Assembly: GCF_009753715.1 (NCBI RefSeq) | Contig: NZ_WQMS01000006.1 | Span: forward strand, 62,001-126,000 | Length of the DNA stretch: 64,000 nucleotides | Reading direction: 5' to 3' | Source of the DNA: Sphingomonas horti | GTDB taxonomy: Bacteria > Pseudomonadota > Alphaproteobacteria > Sphingomonadales > Sphingomonadaceae | In this document: positions 52,370-61,018 of the stretch, in pieces | Layout: each line of letters begins with the position of its first letter | Numbering within the stretch: position 1 is the stretch's first letter | Made by a program: the position numbers and the translations under genes | Notes under the pieces: generated by a model | The model's database searches: none | What the model was told of the DNA's origin: nothing | The model's input: only the letters and a program-made list of their open reading frames with translations

Positions 52370-53617
52370 ATGATGTCGTCCGAAGCCCGGATCGCCGCGA
52401 TGGCGAAGGACGCACGTGCCGCCGCGACGGAGGTCGCACGCGCCGGCCCCGCGCGCACCGCCGACGCCCTGCGCGCCGCAGCCGCTGCCATCCGCGACAG
52501 AGCCGCCGCGATTCTCGATGCGAATGCGCGCGACCTCGCAGCGGCGGATGGGCTCGGCGCCGCGCTGCGCGACCGGCTGCGGCTCGATGCCCCCCGGGTC
52601 GAAGCCATTGCCGGTGCGCTGGAGGCGATCGCCGCACTGCCGAGCCCCGTCGGTGAGGTGATCGACTCCCGCACGCGCCCGAACGGCCTGCGGCTCCAGC
52701 GCGTGCGCGTGCCGATCGGGGTCGTCGGGATCGTCTATGAAAGCCGCCCCAACGTCACTGCGGACGCGGGTGCGCTGTGCCTGCGCTCCGGCAACGCAGT
52801 GATCCTGCGCGGCGGCTCCGAGGCGCGGGCGAGCAATCGCGCGCTGCACTGGGCACTCGCGACCGGCCTTGCCGCCGCGGGGCTGCCCCAAACCGCGATC
52901 CAGCTGGTCGACGATCCCGACCGGGCGCTGGTCTCGGCAATGCTTCGTGCGGCGGGCGCGATCGACCTGGTCGTGCCGCGCGGCGGCAAGTCGCTGGTCG
53001 CGGCCGTGCAGGCCGAAGCGCGGGTGCCGGTGCTCGCCCATCTCGAAGGCAACAACCATGTCTATGTCCACCACGCCGCCGCTCCGGCGATGGCGGAAGC
53101 GGTGGTGCTCGATGCGAAGCTGAGGCGGACCGGCGTCTGTGGCGCGATGGAGACGCTGCTGATCGACGCCGACTATCCGGCCACGATCCCGCTCGTCGAA
53201 GCTCTGTTGGAGCGCGGCTGTGAGCTGCGCGGCGACGGCCGTGCCCAGGCACTCGACCCTCGTATCCGTCCCGCTGGGCCCGAGGATTGGGACACCGAAT
53301 ATCTGGACGCGGTCGCCGCCGTCGCGATCGTCGACGGCCTCGAAGCCGCATTGACGCATATCGCCACGCACGGCTCAGGCCACACCGATGCGATCGTGAC
53401 CGGCGACCGTGGGGCGGCCACGCGTTTCCTGGCCGAGGTCGACAGCGCGATCGTGCTCCACAACGCCTCGACCCAGTTCGCCGATGGCGGCGAGTTCGGC
53501 CTGGGCGCGGAGATCGGCATCGCCACCGGCCGCCTCCACGCCAGAGGTCCTGTCGCGCTGGAAGGCCTCACCACCTACAAATGGGTGGGGCGAGGCACGG
53601 GCCAGGTGCGCGGTTGA
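52370..53617 (+). CDS. proA: Glutamate-5-semialdehyde dehydrogenase
   Basis: A 415-aa ProA that reduces glutamyl-5-phosphate with NADPH in proline synthesis. Motifs: [59 protein letters not shown], and the catalytic Cys in [13 protein letters not shown] near residue 250. The end [10 protein letters not shown] is typical. In related genomes it normally leads a proA-nadD-rsfS-rlmH run; here a toxin-antitoxin pair separates proA from nadD. Confidence 0.97.
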   Translation: MMSSEARIAAMAKDARAAATEVARAGPARTADALRAAAAAIRDRAAAILDANARDLAAADGLGAALRDRLRLDAPRVEAIAGALEAIAALPSPVGEVIDSRTRPNGLRLQRVRVPIGVVGIVYESRPNVTADAGALCLRSGNAVILRGGSEARASNRALHWALATGLAAAGLPQTAIQLVDDPDRALVSAMLRAAGAIDLVVPRGGKSLVAAVQAEARVPVLAHLEGNNHVYVHHAAAPAMAEAVVLDAKLRRTGVCGAMETLLIDADYPATIPLVEALLERGCELRGDGRAQALDPRIRPAGPEDWDTEYLDAVAAVAIVDGLEAALTHIATHGSGHTDAIVTGDRGAATRFLAEVDSAIVLHNASTQFADGGEFGLGAEIGIATGRLHARGPVALEGLTTYKWVGRGTGQVRG

Positions 53618-53648
53618 AAGCGATCCGTTTGGCGCATAGGTTGAGCCA

Positions 53649-53921
53649 ATGAACGCCCTTCCTGCCGTGAGCTTAAATCCCGAAACGGCTGCGCGTGCCG
53701 CAGAAGTCGCGCGGGCACGCGGAGAGAGCCTGGAGGCTTTCGTCGACCACGCAGTGAACGAGGCCATCGAAGAGCAGCAGGCGTTCGAAGAAGCAATGGC
53801 TGAAGCGGAACGCGACTTCGAGGAAGGCCGCGTGCACAGCCACGAGGAAGTGCTTAAATGGCTCGCAGAATCGCGCGCCCGCGCGGAAGTGGAGATTGCA
53901 AGGCGATCTAGCGCCTCATGA
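53649..53921 (+). CDS. Antitoxin of a ParDE/RelBE-type module
   Basis: A 90-aa protein. A short N-terminal strand and helices (VSLNPETAARAAEVARARGE, LEAFVDHAVNEAIEEQ) suggest a ribbon-helix-helix DNA-binding domain. It is followed by a long charged helix (FEEAMAEAERDFEEGRVHSH, EEVLKWLAESRARAE) of the kind that wraps the toxin. The S/H-x-E-E-V-x-K-W-L motif is common in antitoxins of the ParD/PHD-associated type. The 3' end overlaps the toxin gene by 4 bp (ATGA). It likely represses its own operon. Confidence 0.85.
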   Translation: MNALPAVSLNPETAARAAEVARARGESLEAFVDHAVNEAIEEQQAFEEAMAEAERDFEEGRVHSHEEVLKWLAESRARAEVEIARRSSAS

Positions 53922-54202
53922 GGGCCGAACTCTCGGCTGCAGCACTTCGTGATTTGGAAGCTATCGAGCGCTATTGGGTACCCCGCGATCCTGACCTTTA
54001 CCGAGATCTGACCCGCGCGCTGGAGAACACGTTCGAGTTTCTCCTGGATAGGCCATCGGCGGGGAGTATTGTCGAAAAGTCTAGTGTCCGGAAATGGCGG
54101 ATAGGGCGTACGCCGTTCCTGCTCTTCTACAGGACCAAACCTGACTTGTTGTTCGTGACACGCATCCGCCACCAGCACCAGAATTGGCGCCGACACAATT
54201 GA
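53918..54202 (+). CDS. ParE/RelE-family toxin
   Basis: A 94-aa protein of the ParE/RelE fold: SAAALRDLEAIERYWVPRDP, FEFLLDRPSAGSIVEKSSVR, KWRIGRTPFLLFYRTKPD and LLFVTRIRHQHQNWRR. The last strand V-x-R-I-R-H is the family signature. ParE toxins poison gyrase and RelE toxins cut mRNA; the lack of clear RelE catalytic residues favours ParE. Its stop overlaps the probable nadD start (TTGA). Confidence 0.88.
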   Translation: MRAELSAAALRDLEAIERYWVPRDPDLYRDLTRALENTFEFLLDRPSAGSIVEKSSVRKWRIGRTPFLLFYRTKPDLLFVTRIRHQHQNWRRHN

Positions 54203-54822
54203 ACCGCATCGGCCTCCTCGGCGGCAGCTTCAATCCGGCGCATGGCGGGCACCGGGCGATTTCGCTGTTCGCGATCCGGGCGCTGGAGCTGGACGAGCTG
54301 TGGTGGCTGGTCTCGCCTGGCAATCCGCTGAAGGACGCGGCGACGATGGCGCCGCTTGCGGCCCGGCTCGCCTCGGCGCGGGTCCAGGCGCGCGGCACGC
54401 GCATCCGCCCGACCGCGACCGAGGCGGAACTGGGCACGCGCTATACGATCGATACCCTCGCCGCCTTGAAAAGCCGCTACCCGGACCACAAATTCATCTG
54501 GCTGATGGGCGCGGACAACCTGTTGCAATTTCATCACTGGCGCGCGTGGCGAGCGATCGCGCGGCTGGTGCCGATTGCGGTGGTGGCGCGGCCGGGGTAT
54601 AACCGGGCTGCCCGCGCGGCACCCGCGATGGGCTGGTTGCGGCGCTTCGTCCGGCCCGCGGCCGAGTTGAGGAACTGGACGAATTGGAGACCGCCGGCGC
54701 TCGTGCTGTTGCGCTTTGTCCCCGACCAACGTTCGGCGACCCGCATCCGCCAGGCCGATCCCGATTGGCACCGCCGCGCGCTCTCGCGCGTTGAATCTCC
54801 ACGACGAACGCACTCTAGCTGA
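54199..54822 (+). CDS. nadD: Nicotinate-nucleotide adenylyltransferase
   Basis: A 207-aa NadD that joins ATP to nicotinate mononucleotide in NAD synthesis. TTG 54199 places the nucleotidyltransferase motif at the usual distance (NRIGLLGGSFNPAHGGHRAI, with H-x-G-H); TTG 54184 is an alternative. WLVSPGNPLKD, KFIWLMGADNLLQFHHW and the C-terminal RSATRIRQ (S/T-x-x-R) complete the site. Translation seems coupled to the inserted toxin gene. Confidence 0.95.
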   Translation: MNRIGLLGGSFNPAHGGHRAISLFAIRALELDELWWLVSPGNPLKDAATMAPLAARLASARVQARGTRIRPTATEAELGTRYTIDTLAALKSRYPDHKFIWLMGADNLLQFHHWRAWRAIARLVPIAVVARPGYNRAARAAPAMGWLRRFVRPAAELRNWTNWRPPALVLLRFVPDQRSATRIRQADPDWHRRALSRVESPRRTHSS

Positions 54823-54831
54823 GGAACCCAC

Positions 54832-55227
54832 TTGGCCGCACAGTCACTTGCACGCACCACGCCCGAAGCCGACCAGGTTTCGGCGCTGCACAACCTCGTC
54901 CTGTCCTCGCTGGAGGACGACCAGGCGATCGAGACCGTCTCGATCCCGTTGGAGGGCAAGAGCAGCATTGCCGATCACATGGTGATCGCATCCGGCCGCT
55001 CGACCCGCCAGGTCGCCTCGATGGCGCAGAAGCTGGTCGAACGGATGAAGGGCGAGCTGGGGCGGCAGGCCCGCGTAGAGGGCCTGCCCGCCGCGGATTG
55101 GGTGCTGATCGATGCCGGCGACGTCATCGTCCACCTGTTCCGCCCCGAAGTGCGCAGCTTCTACAATCTGGAGCGGATGTGGGCGTTCGGCGAGGCCCCG
55201 CCGCCGCCCAATCCGGCGCACGCGTAG
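54832..55227 (+). CDS. rsfS: Ribosome silencing factor RsfS
   Basis: A 131-aa RsfS/Iojap protein, starting at TTG. It binds ribosomal protein L14 and blocks subunit joining when nutrients run low. Family features: SSLEDDQAIETVSIPLEGKS, MVIASGRSTRQVASMAQKL, WVLIDAGDVIVHLFRPEVR and FYNLERMW. It lies 9 bp after nadD, the usual neighbour. Confidence 0.95.
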   Translation: MAAQSLARTTPEADQVSALHNLVLSSLEDDQAIETVSIPLEGKSSIADHMVIASGRSTRQVASMAQKLVERMKGELGRQARVEGLPAADWVLIDAGDVIVHLFRPEVRSFYNLERMWAFGEAPPPPNPAHA

Positions 55228-55304
55228 AGCATGATCGTCTTGAGTAAATTCGTCGCTGCGCTCGCAATGACGGATGCGGTTCAATCTCGTTGATCGCGCT
55301 CTAG

Positions 55305-55727
55305 TTGCTGCTGCACATCGTTGCGCGCGGCCGGATCGGGCGCGGACCCGAGGCCGAGCTGGTCGCGCGCTATGAGAAGCGAATCGGCTGGCCGCTGAAG
55401 CTCACCGAATTGCCGGACCAGGGCGGCCGCGTACCGCCGCGTGACCCCAACGGCGTCACCGTCGCGCTGGATGAGCGCGGCGAGCAGCTCACCTCCGCCG
55501 AACTGGCGAAGCAGCTCGAGAGATGGCGCGACGGTGGCAAGCGCGAATGCCGCTTCCTGCTCGGCGCCGCCGACGGGCACGACGCCGTCGAGCGCGACTC
55601 CGCCGATCTGCTGCTCGCCTTCGGCCGCGCGACCTGGCCGCATCTGCTCGCCCGCGCGATGCTGATGGAACAGCTCTTTCGCGCGACTTCGATCCTTGCC
55701 AATCATCCCTACCACCGGGAGGGATGA
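55305..55727 (+). CDS. rlmH: 23S rRNA (pseudouridine(1915)-N3)-methyltransferase RlmH
   Basis: A 140-aa SPOUT enzyme modifying helix 69 of 23S rRNA. It starts at TTG (LLLHIVARGRIGRGPEAELV). Further motifs: ALDERGEQLTSAELAKQLER, FLLGAADGHDAVERDSADLL (knot glycine region) and LLARAMLMEQLFRATSILAN followed by HPYHR. The stop overlaps the envC start by 4 bp. The 77-bp gap before it holds a fragment of interspersed repeat (GTCGCTGCGCTCGCAATGAC). Confidence 0.96.
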   Translation: MLLHIVARGRIGRGPEAELVARYEKRIGWPLKLTELPDQGGRVPPRDPNGVTVALDERGEQLTSAELAKQLERWRDGGKRECRFLLGAADGHDAVERDSADLLLAFGRATWPHLLARAMLMEQLFRATSILANHPYHREG

Positions 55728-56887
55728 TGAAGGCTGGCTGGATCATGCTCGGCGCGCTGGCCGCCGCGACCGCGCTCGCCGCACAGGACGACCCGCGCGC
55801 CCGGCTCGCCACGGCCCAGGCGCAGGCGAACGGCGCGCGGGCGCGCGCGGCTGCGCTCGACGCTCAGGCAAGGGCTGCGCTGGATCAGGCGGAACGCGCG
55901 CGCGCCGCGGCCGCCGCGGTGGCGGCGCGCATCCAGGCGGCCGAAGCTGACATTGGCGCCGCCGAGGCGCGGCTGGCGATCATCCGTACTCAGCAGCGCC
56001 GGCAGGAACAGCGCCTCGCCGCACGCGAGCAGCCGATCGCCCGGCTGGTCGGCGCGCTGGAGACGATGGCGCGCCGCCCGGTCGCCGCGACCCTGCTCCA
56101 GCCCGGCAGCCTCAATGATCTCGTCCATGTTCGCGCGGTGCTGTCGACGGTGACGCCCCGGATCGCGGAGCAGACGGCCGACCTTCGCGCCGAAGTCGCG
56201 CGCTCGGCGGCGCTGCGCCGGCGGGCAGGGCTTGCGGTCGCCTCGCTGCGCCACGGCCAGCGGCGCGGACGGATCGAGCAGCAGCAACTCGCCCGGCTGG
56301 AGGTCGAGCAGCGCCGCCGCTCCGCCGCGCTCGCCGGCAGCGCCCGGCTTGAGGCGGAGCGGGCGGCCACGCTCGGCGAACAGGCGCGCGACCTGGAGGA
56401 TCTGGTCCGCCGGCTGGGGACCGAAGGCACGCTGCGCGAGCGGCTGGCAAGCCTGCCGGGGCCGCTCCCCCGTCCGGCGCGGCTGAGCGAAGCGCTACCG
56501 GTCGAAGCCCGATCCGCGCCGCCGCCGCAGCGCCTGCTGTACCGGCTGCCGGTGCTGGGGCCGGTCGTGCGCGGTTTCGGCGAGGCTTTGCCGTCGGGCA
56601 TGCGCGCCAGCGGCGTGTCGATCGATGCCCGGCCCGGCGCCATCGTCGTCGCCCCTGCCGCCGGCCGCGTCACCTTCGCGGGACTCTACAGGGGCTATGG
56701 CGGAATCGCGATCGTCGATCACGGCGAGGGCTATATGAGCATCGTCACCGGCCTTGCCTCCAACATCGCCCGCATCGGCGACACCGTGGCCGCCGGCAGT
56801 CCCCTGGGCCGCGCCGGTCGCGACGGCGTCACCGTCGAGCTTCGCCGGGACGGAAAACCGGTTAATCCGACGACCCTGATCGGCTGA
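55724..56887 (+). CDS. envC: EnvC-like murein hydrolase activator with inactive LytM domain
   Basis: A 387-aa exported protein from ATGATG at 55724. After the signal peptide (AGWIMLGALAAATALAA) there is a long alanine/arginine-rich coiled coil (residues about 25-270). The C-terminal LytM domain has lost its zinc ligands: where H-x-x-x-D should be there is MRASGVSIDARPG, and the final H-x-H is replaced by GVTVELRRDG. This matches EnvC-type activators, which switch on amidases such as AmiC at the septum. Confidence 0.9.
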   Translation: MMKAGWIMLGALAAATALAAQDDPRARLATAQAQANGARARAAALDAQARAALDQAERARAAAAAVAARIQAAEADIGAAEARLAIIRTQQRRQEQRLAAREQPIARLVGALETMARRPVAATLLQPGSLNDLVHVRAVLSTVTPRIAEQTADLRAEVARSAALRRRAGLAVASLRHGQRRGRIEQQQLARLEVEQRRRSAALAGSARLEAERAATLGEQARDLEDLVRRLGTEGTLRERLASLPGPLPRPARLSEALPVEARSAPPPQRLLYRLPVLGPVVRGFGEALPSGMRASGVSIDARPGAIVVAPAAGRVTFAGLYRGYGGIAIVDHGEGYMSIVTGLASNIARIGDTVAAGSPLGRAGRDGVTVELRRDGKPVNPTTLIG

Positions 56888-56948
56888 CCTTTTACGCCCG
56901 TCGAAAAGCCTATATTCTCGATTCGCTAACTCCGGCAGGAAGTGCTTG

Positions 56949-58277
56949 ATGTTCCGTCCCCTGTTCCGCGCCACCGCCCTTGTCAGCGCGCTCGCGCTGG
57001 TGCCGCTCGCCACGTCCGGCCTCGCCGCCGTCGACAACGACACCTACAAGGAACTCGACCAGTTCATGAACGTGTTCGAGCGCGTGCGCGCCGAATATGT
57101 CGACAAGGTCGATGACAAGACGCTGATCAAGGGCGCGATCAACGGCATGCTGGCGAGCCTCGACCCGCACAGCTCGTTCCTCGACGCGACCGACTTCCAG
57201 TCGATGAAGGCGCAGACCGACGGCAATTATGGCGGCCTCGGGCTCACCGTCTCGATGGAAGACGGCGTGGTCAAGGTGATCGCGGCGAGCGAGGACACGC
57301 CGGCTGCGCGCGCGGGGATCAAGGCCGGCGACTATATCACGCACCTGAACGGCGAGCTGCTTTATGGCGGCACGCTCGACGAGGCGGTCGAGCAGATGCG
57401 CGGCAAGCCCGGCACGGCGCTGAAGGTCACGATCGTGCGCCCCGGCCGCGACAAGCCGTTCGACCTGAGCCTGACCCGCGAAGTGATCGAGCTGAAGCCG
57501 GTCAAGTGGGAAGTTCGCGGCGATGTCGGCGTGATCAACATCAACGCCTTCTCGAAGAACACCGGCGCCGGCGTGCGCGCCGCGATCGTGGGCATCGAGA
57601 AGTCGCTCGGCCACAAGCCGGCCGGCTATGTCGTCGACCTGCGCTCCAACCCCGGCGGCCTGCTCGACCAGGCGATCGAGGTGTCGGACGCGTTCCTCGA
57701 TCATGGCGAGATCGTCTCGCAGCGCGGCCGCGAGAAGAACGATATCGAGCGCTATTATGCGAAGCCCGGGGACGACACGCACGGCGCGCCGGTGATCGTG
57801 CTGGTCGACGCGGGGTCCGCCTCGGCCTCCGAAATCGTCGCCGGCGCCCTGCAGGACCATCACCGCGCGATCGTGATGGGCGAGCGCAGCTTCGGCAAGG
57901 GATCGGTGCAGACCCTGCTGCCGCTGTCGCAGACCACGGCGCTGCGCCTGACGACGGCGCGCTACTACACGCCTTCGGGCCGTTCGGTGCAGGAAGGCGG
58001 CATTGAGCCTGACGTGCTGGTGCCGCAACTCAGCGATCCGGACTATAAGGACCGGCCGCGCTTCCGCGAGGCGGACCTGCGCCGTCACCTGATCAACCAG
58101 GCGAAGGTCGATAATTCGATCCTCGAGGACGATGTGAAGGAAGACCCGCGCTTCCGCCTCACCTCGGAGCAGTTGGAGAAGCAGGGGGTCAAGGACTTCC
58201 AGCTCGATTACGCCGTGAAGACGCTGGAGCGGCTGGCCAAGCTGCCCGCCGTCCAGACCGCGTCGCGCGGCAAGTAA
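56949..58277 (+). CDS. ctpA: S41 family carboxy-terminal processing peptidase
   Basis: A 442-aa exported protease. The signal peptide (FRATALVSALALVPLATSG) is followed by an N-terminal cap (LIKGAINGMLASLDPHSSFL), a PDZ domain at about residues 85-170 (DTPAARAGIKAGDYITHLNG), and the catalytic core. The Ser is in VLVDAGSASASEIVAGALQD and the Lys in ERSFGKGSVQTLLPL, forming a Ser-Lys dyad. It trims periplasmic proteins, often envelope enzymes. The envC-ctpA order is common in alphaproteobacteria. Confidence 0.96.
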   Translation: MFRPLFRATALVSALALVPLATSGLAAVDNDTYKELDQFMNVFERVRAEYVDKVDDKTLIKGAINGMLASLDPHSSFLDATDFQSMKAQTDGNYGGLGLTVSMEDGVVKVIAASEDTPAARAGIKAGDYITHLNGELLYGGTLDEAVEQMRGKPGTALKVTIVRPGRDKPFDLSLTREVIELKPVKWEVRGDVGVININAFSKNTGAGVRAAIVGIEKSLGHKPAGYVVDLRSNPGGLLDQAIEVSDAFLDHGEIVSQRGREKNDIERYYAKPGDDTHGAPVIVLVDAGSASASEIVAGALQDHHRAIVMGERSFGKGSVQTLLPLSQTTALRLTTARYYTPSGRSVQEGGIEPDVLVPQLSDPDYKDRPRFREADLRRHLINQAKVDNSILEDDVKEDPRFRLTSEQLEKQGVKDFQLDYAVKTLERLAKLPAVQTASRGK

Positions 58278-58304
58278 GCTCCGGTTCACGCACGCGTGCC
58301 CTAA

Positions 58305-58442
58305 ACTCCGTTCGGCCTGAGCTTGTCGAAGGCCTCCCTTCTTCTTACTGAATCGGCGAAGAAGTGAGGGAGGCTTCGGCCAGGGTCCCCGCGAAAGTAG
58401 TCCTTTCGCGGGCGCCCGGCAGGCGCAGCCCGAACGGTGTTC
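58305..58442. repeat. Inverted repeat with GTTCGG..CTGAGCTTGTCGA arms (copy 2, interrupted)
   Basis: The left arm (CTCCGTTCGGCCTGAGCTTG, then TCGAAGGCC) matches copy 1 at 42901-43000. The right arm has only CGCAGCCCGAACGGTGTT; the CGACAAGCT part is gone. In its place is a short palindrome, CCCGCGAAAG-TAGTC-CTTTCGCGGG, which suggests one repeat inserted into another. It lies between ctpA and dsbB. Confidence 0.8.
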
Positions 58443-58453
58443 TGGGAGGGAAC

Positions 58454-58939
58454 TTGTCACAACTCGCCAAAGCCCGCCTGCTTGCCCTGCTGGCGCCCGC
58501 CGTCCTGCTCGGCGGCGCGCTCGCGTCGCAATATGTCGGCGGGCTCTACCCGTGCGAGATGTGCTATTGGCAGCGCTGGCCGCATGAGGCGGCGATCGCG
58601 CTCGCGCTGCTCGCTTATGGCCTGTCCGGCCAGCCGCGCTGGTCCCGCGCGCTTGTCCTCCTCGCCGCCCTCGCCATCGCGATCTCGGGCGCGATCGGCG
58701 TGTTCCATGCCGGCGTCGAATATGGCTGGTGGGAAGGCGTCACGACCTGCTCGCGCGGGCCATCGGCCGCCAGTTCCGAGGATTTGCTGAAGGCGATCAT
58801 GAACGCGCCGCTGATCCGCTGCGACCAGCCGCAATGGACATTGGGCGGCGTGTCGCTCGCCGGCTTCAACGCCATCTTCTCCTTTGGCGCCGCGATCGCC
58901 ATCTGGGCGTTGTTGGCGGGAAAGAGGAGAGCGCGATGA
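58454..58939 (+). CDS. dsbB: Disulfide bond formation protein DsbB
   Basis: A 161-aa four-helix membrane protein from TTG 58454 (GGGAGG 5 bp upstream). It reoxidises the periplasmic thiol oxidase and passes electrons to quinone. The first cysteine pair is C-E-M-C in GLYPCEMCYWQRWPHEAAI. The second pair is spread over GVTTCSRGPSAASSEDLL and APLIRCDQPQWTLGG. The interrupted repeat precedes it. Its end overlaps coq7 by 4 bp. Confidence 0.93.
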   Translation: MSQLAKARLLALLAPAVLLGGALASQYVGGLYPCEMCYWQRWPHEAAIALALLAYGLSGQPRWSRALVLLAALAIAISGAIGVFHAGVEYGWWEGVTTCSRGPSAASSEDLLKAIMNAPLIRCDQPQWTLGGVSLAGFNAIFSFGAAIAIWALLAGKRRAR

Positions 58940-59484
58940 TCAGGGTGAGTCCACACCCTAGACCCGGCGACAGGAGACCCGATGCCGCGTCGATGCTGCG
59001 TGTCGACCAGGCCGGCGAATATGGCGCGACCCGCATCTATGCCGGCCAGCTCGCGGTGATGGGCGACCGCACGCCCGCGGCCCGGATCGTCGCCGGCATG
59101 GCGGCGCAGGAGGAAGCGCACCGCGCCCGCTTCGATGCGATGATCGTGGAGCGCGGCGTCCGCCCGACCGCGCTGCAGCCCTTGTGGAACGCCGCCGGCT
59201 TCGCGCTTGGCGCCGTCACCGCCGCGATCGGGCCGGAAGCGGCGATGGCGTGCACCGCCGCGATCGAGACCGAGATCGACCGCCATTACGGCAAGCAGCT
59301 CGAGGAGCTGGGCGACAGCGATCCCGAACTGTCCGACCGTATCCGCGAATTCCAGGCGGACGAGGTCGCCCACCGCGACCACGCGCTCGCCGCCGGGGCC
59401 GAGCGCGCGCCGGCCTATCCGCTGATGTTCCACGCGATCCGGCTCGGCTGCCGCGCCGCGATCGCTCTGTCAAAGCGTATCTAG
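58936..59484 (+). CDS. coq7: Demethoxyubiquinone hydroxylase Coq7
   Basis: A 182-aa diiron monooxygenase of ubiquinone synthesis. ATG 58936 overlaps the dsbB stop (ATGA). Iron-binding motifs: LRVDQAGEYGATRIYAGQ (Glu), AAQEEAHRARFDAMI (E-x-x-H), AAIETEIDRHYGKQLEEL (Glu), and FQADEVAHRDHALAAGA (E-x-x-H). Both this protein and DsbB use the quinone pool, which may explain their pairing. Confidence 0.95.
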   Translation: MIRVSPHPRPGDRRPDAASMLRVDQAGEYGATRIYAGQLAVMGDRTPAARIVAGMAAQEEAHRARFDAMIVERGVRPTALQPLWNAAGFALGAVTAAIGPEAAMACTAAIETEIDRHYGKQLEELGDSDPELSDRIREFQADEVAHRDHALAAGAERAPAYPLMFHAIRLGCRAAIALSKRI

Positions 59485-59496
59485 GGAGTGCCCGCG

Positions 59497-59880
59497 ATGT
59501 TGAAGAAGACCCTGTTGGCCGTCGCGCTCGGCGCTCCACTGCTGCTGCCGGCCGGGCCGGCCGAGGCCCAGCGCAACACGAACGAGCAGGTGCTGATCAT
59601 CTTCGGCAACGACGCCTGCCCGCGCGACACCATCTGCGTCCGCCGCTCGGAAGGCGAGCGCTACCGCATCCCGCAGGAGCTCCGCCGGGTGAAGCCGAGC
59701 CCGGAGAACCAGAGCTGGGCCGTGCGCGCGCGCAGCATGGAATATGTCGGCGCCTCGGGCATCAACAGCTGCTCGCCTTCCGGCGCCGCCGGCTGGACCG
59801 GCTGCTATCAGCAGATGCTCCGCCAGGCGCGCGAGGAGCGCCGCGCGCGCGAAGCGGGCGAGATTCCGCAGGGGCAGTGA
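59497..59880 (+). CDS. Exported hypothetical protein
   Basis: A 127-aa protein from ATG 59497. The signal peptide LKKTLLAVALGAPLLLPAGP ends AEAQ. The mature part has four cysteines in two groups (NDACPRDTICVRRSEGERYR; NSCSPSGAAGWTGCYQQM), likely two disulfides made in the periplasm. The end is charged and helical (QAREERRAREAGEIP). It follows coq7 by 12 bp. No known domain is recognised. Confidence 0.8.
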   Translation: MLKKTLLAVALGAPLLLPAGPAEAQRNTNEQVLIIFGNDACPRDTICVRRSEGERYRIPQELRRVKPSPENQSWAVRARSMEYVGASGINSCSPSGAAGWTGCYQQMLRQAREERRAREAGEIPQGQ

Positions 59881-59887
59881 GTCGCGG

Positions 59888-60667
59888 CTAGGCCGATCGC
59901 GCCTTCTGCATCCCGCCGGCGATCCTTCGCGCCAGCGCGCGCGGCGTGAAGCGGATCGATTCGGCCATGATCGCATTCAGCGCGCCGGAGATCTTGACCG
60001 CCTGGTTATGCTCGAGCGCCGCGAGCCCGTCGCGCACCACCGCGCTCGACGGGCTGGCAAAGCGCTTGAACAGCTCGCTGTCGGCCATGCCGGCCACGTC
60101 CGCGAATTCGGTTCGCGTCGGCCCGGGGCACAGCGCCGCGACCCGGATGCCGTGTCCGCGCACTTCCTCGTGCAGCGCTTCGGAAAAGCTCAGCACGAAC
60201 GCCTTGGTCGCGTAATAGACCGCCATCCACGGCCCCGGCTGGAAGGCGGCGGTGGAGGCGACGTTGAGGATGCCGCCGCTTTTCCGCGCGATCATGTCCG
60301 GCAGCACGCGGTGGCAGAGATCGACAAGCGCGGCGCAGTTGAGCGCGATCATCCGCTGCTGCTCGGCCAGGCCGATGTCCGCGAACGCGCCCCGCGCGCC
60401 GAAGCCGGCATTGTTGATCAGCGTCTCGACGCGCAGGCCCCGTTCCGCGACTTCGGTCATCAGCCGCGCGCCCGCGTCCGGCGCCGCCAGGTCCAGCGCG
60501 ATCGTCTTTACGGATACGTCGTTGCCGCGCTCCAGCTCGACCGCCAGTTCGGCGAGCCGCTCCTGCCGCCTGGCGACCAGCAGCAGGTTGTGCTTCCGCG
60601 CCGCCAGCGCCCTGGCAAAGCCCTCGCCCAGCCCTGACGAAGCGCCCGTGATCAGGGTGACGTCCAT
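59888..60667 (-). CDS. SDR family NAD(P)-dependent oxidoreductase
   Basis: A 259-aa classical short-chain dehydrogenase. The cofactor loop is TLITGASSGLGEGFARALAA (T-G-x-x-x-G-x-G), followed by TLINNAGFGARGAF (N-N-A-G), the catalytic Ser in GGILNVASTAAFQPG, and Y-x-x-x-K in MAVYYATKAFVLSFSEAL. CPGPTRTEFADVAG is the usual PG motif. The DltE/YqjQ-like form suggests a lipid or general carbonyl substrate. It converges on the previous gene. Confidence 0.93.
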   Translation of the reverse strand: MDVTLITGASSGLGEGFARALAARKHNLLLVARRQERLAELAVELERGNDVSVKTIALDLAAPDAGARLMTEVAERGLRVETLINNAGFGARGAFADIGLAEQQRMIALNCAALVDLCHRVLPDMIARKSGGILNVASTAAFQPGPWMAVYYATKAFVLSFSEALHEEVRGHGIRVAALCPGPTRTEFADVAGMADSELFKRFASPSSAVVRDGLAALEHNQAVKISGALNAIMAESIRFTPRALARRIAGGMQKARSA

Positions 60668-60743
60668 CCCCGCTCTCCCCCGTTCATTGTGGGTGAAGCT
60701 TCACGCGCCTAGGCTTGGCGATCAAGCTGTTTCGGGGTCGCGC

Positions 60744-60998
60744 ATGCGTGTTCTGGTTCTTCTGCTGCCGCTGGCGCTGGGCGGCTGCCTCGTCCGCACC
60801 GCCGCTGACGTCGTGACGATGCCGGTCAAGGCGGTCGGCTGGACCGCCGACAAGCTCACCACCAGCCAGTCCGAAGCCGACGAGGAGCGCGGCCGCGAGC
60901 TCCGCAAGGAAGACGAGCGCCGCGCCAAGGAGGAAAAGCGCCGCGCGAAGGAGCTGAAGCGCCAGCGCGACCAAATCAGGGCCGACAGCTCGTTCTGA
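60744..60998 (+). CDS. Small lipoprotein with a charged helical tail
   Basis: An 84-aa protein from ATG 60744. The signal peptide [14 protein letters not shown] has a lipobox LGGC. A short hydrophobic linker ([20 protein letters not shown]) leads into an almost wholly charged helix ([33 protein letters not shown]). It resembles small outer-membrane lipoproteins with an extended coil. It is 20 bp upstream of glyQ. Confidence 0.8.
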   Translation: MRVLVLLLPLALGGCLVRTAADVVTMPVKAVGWTADKLTTSQSEADEERGRELRKEDERRAKEEKRRAKELKRQRDQIRADSSF

Positions 60999-61018
60999 TC
61001 GGGCGCGGCGGGGCGGGG

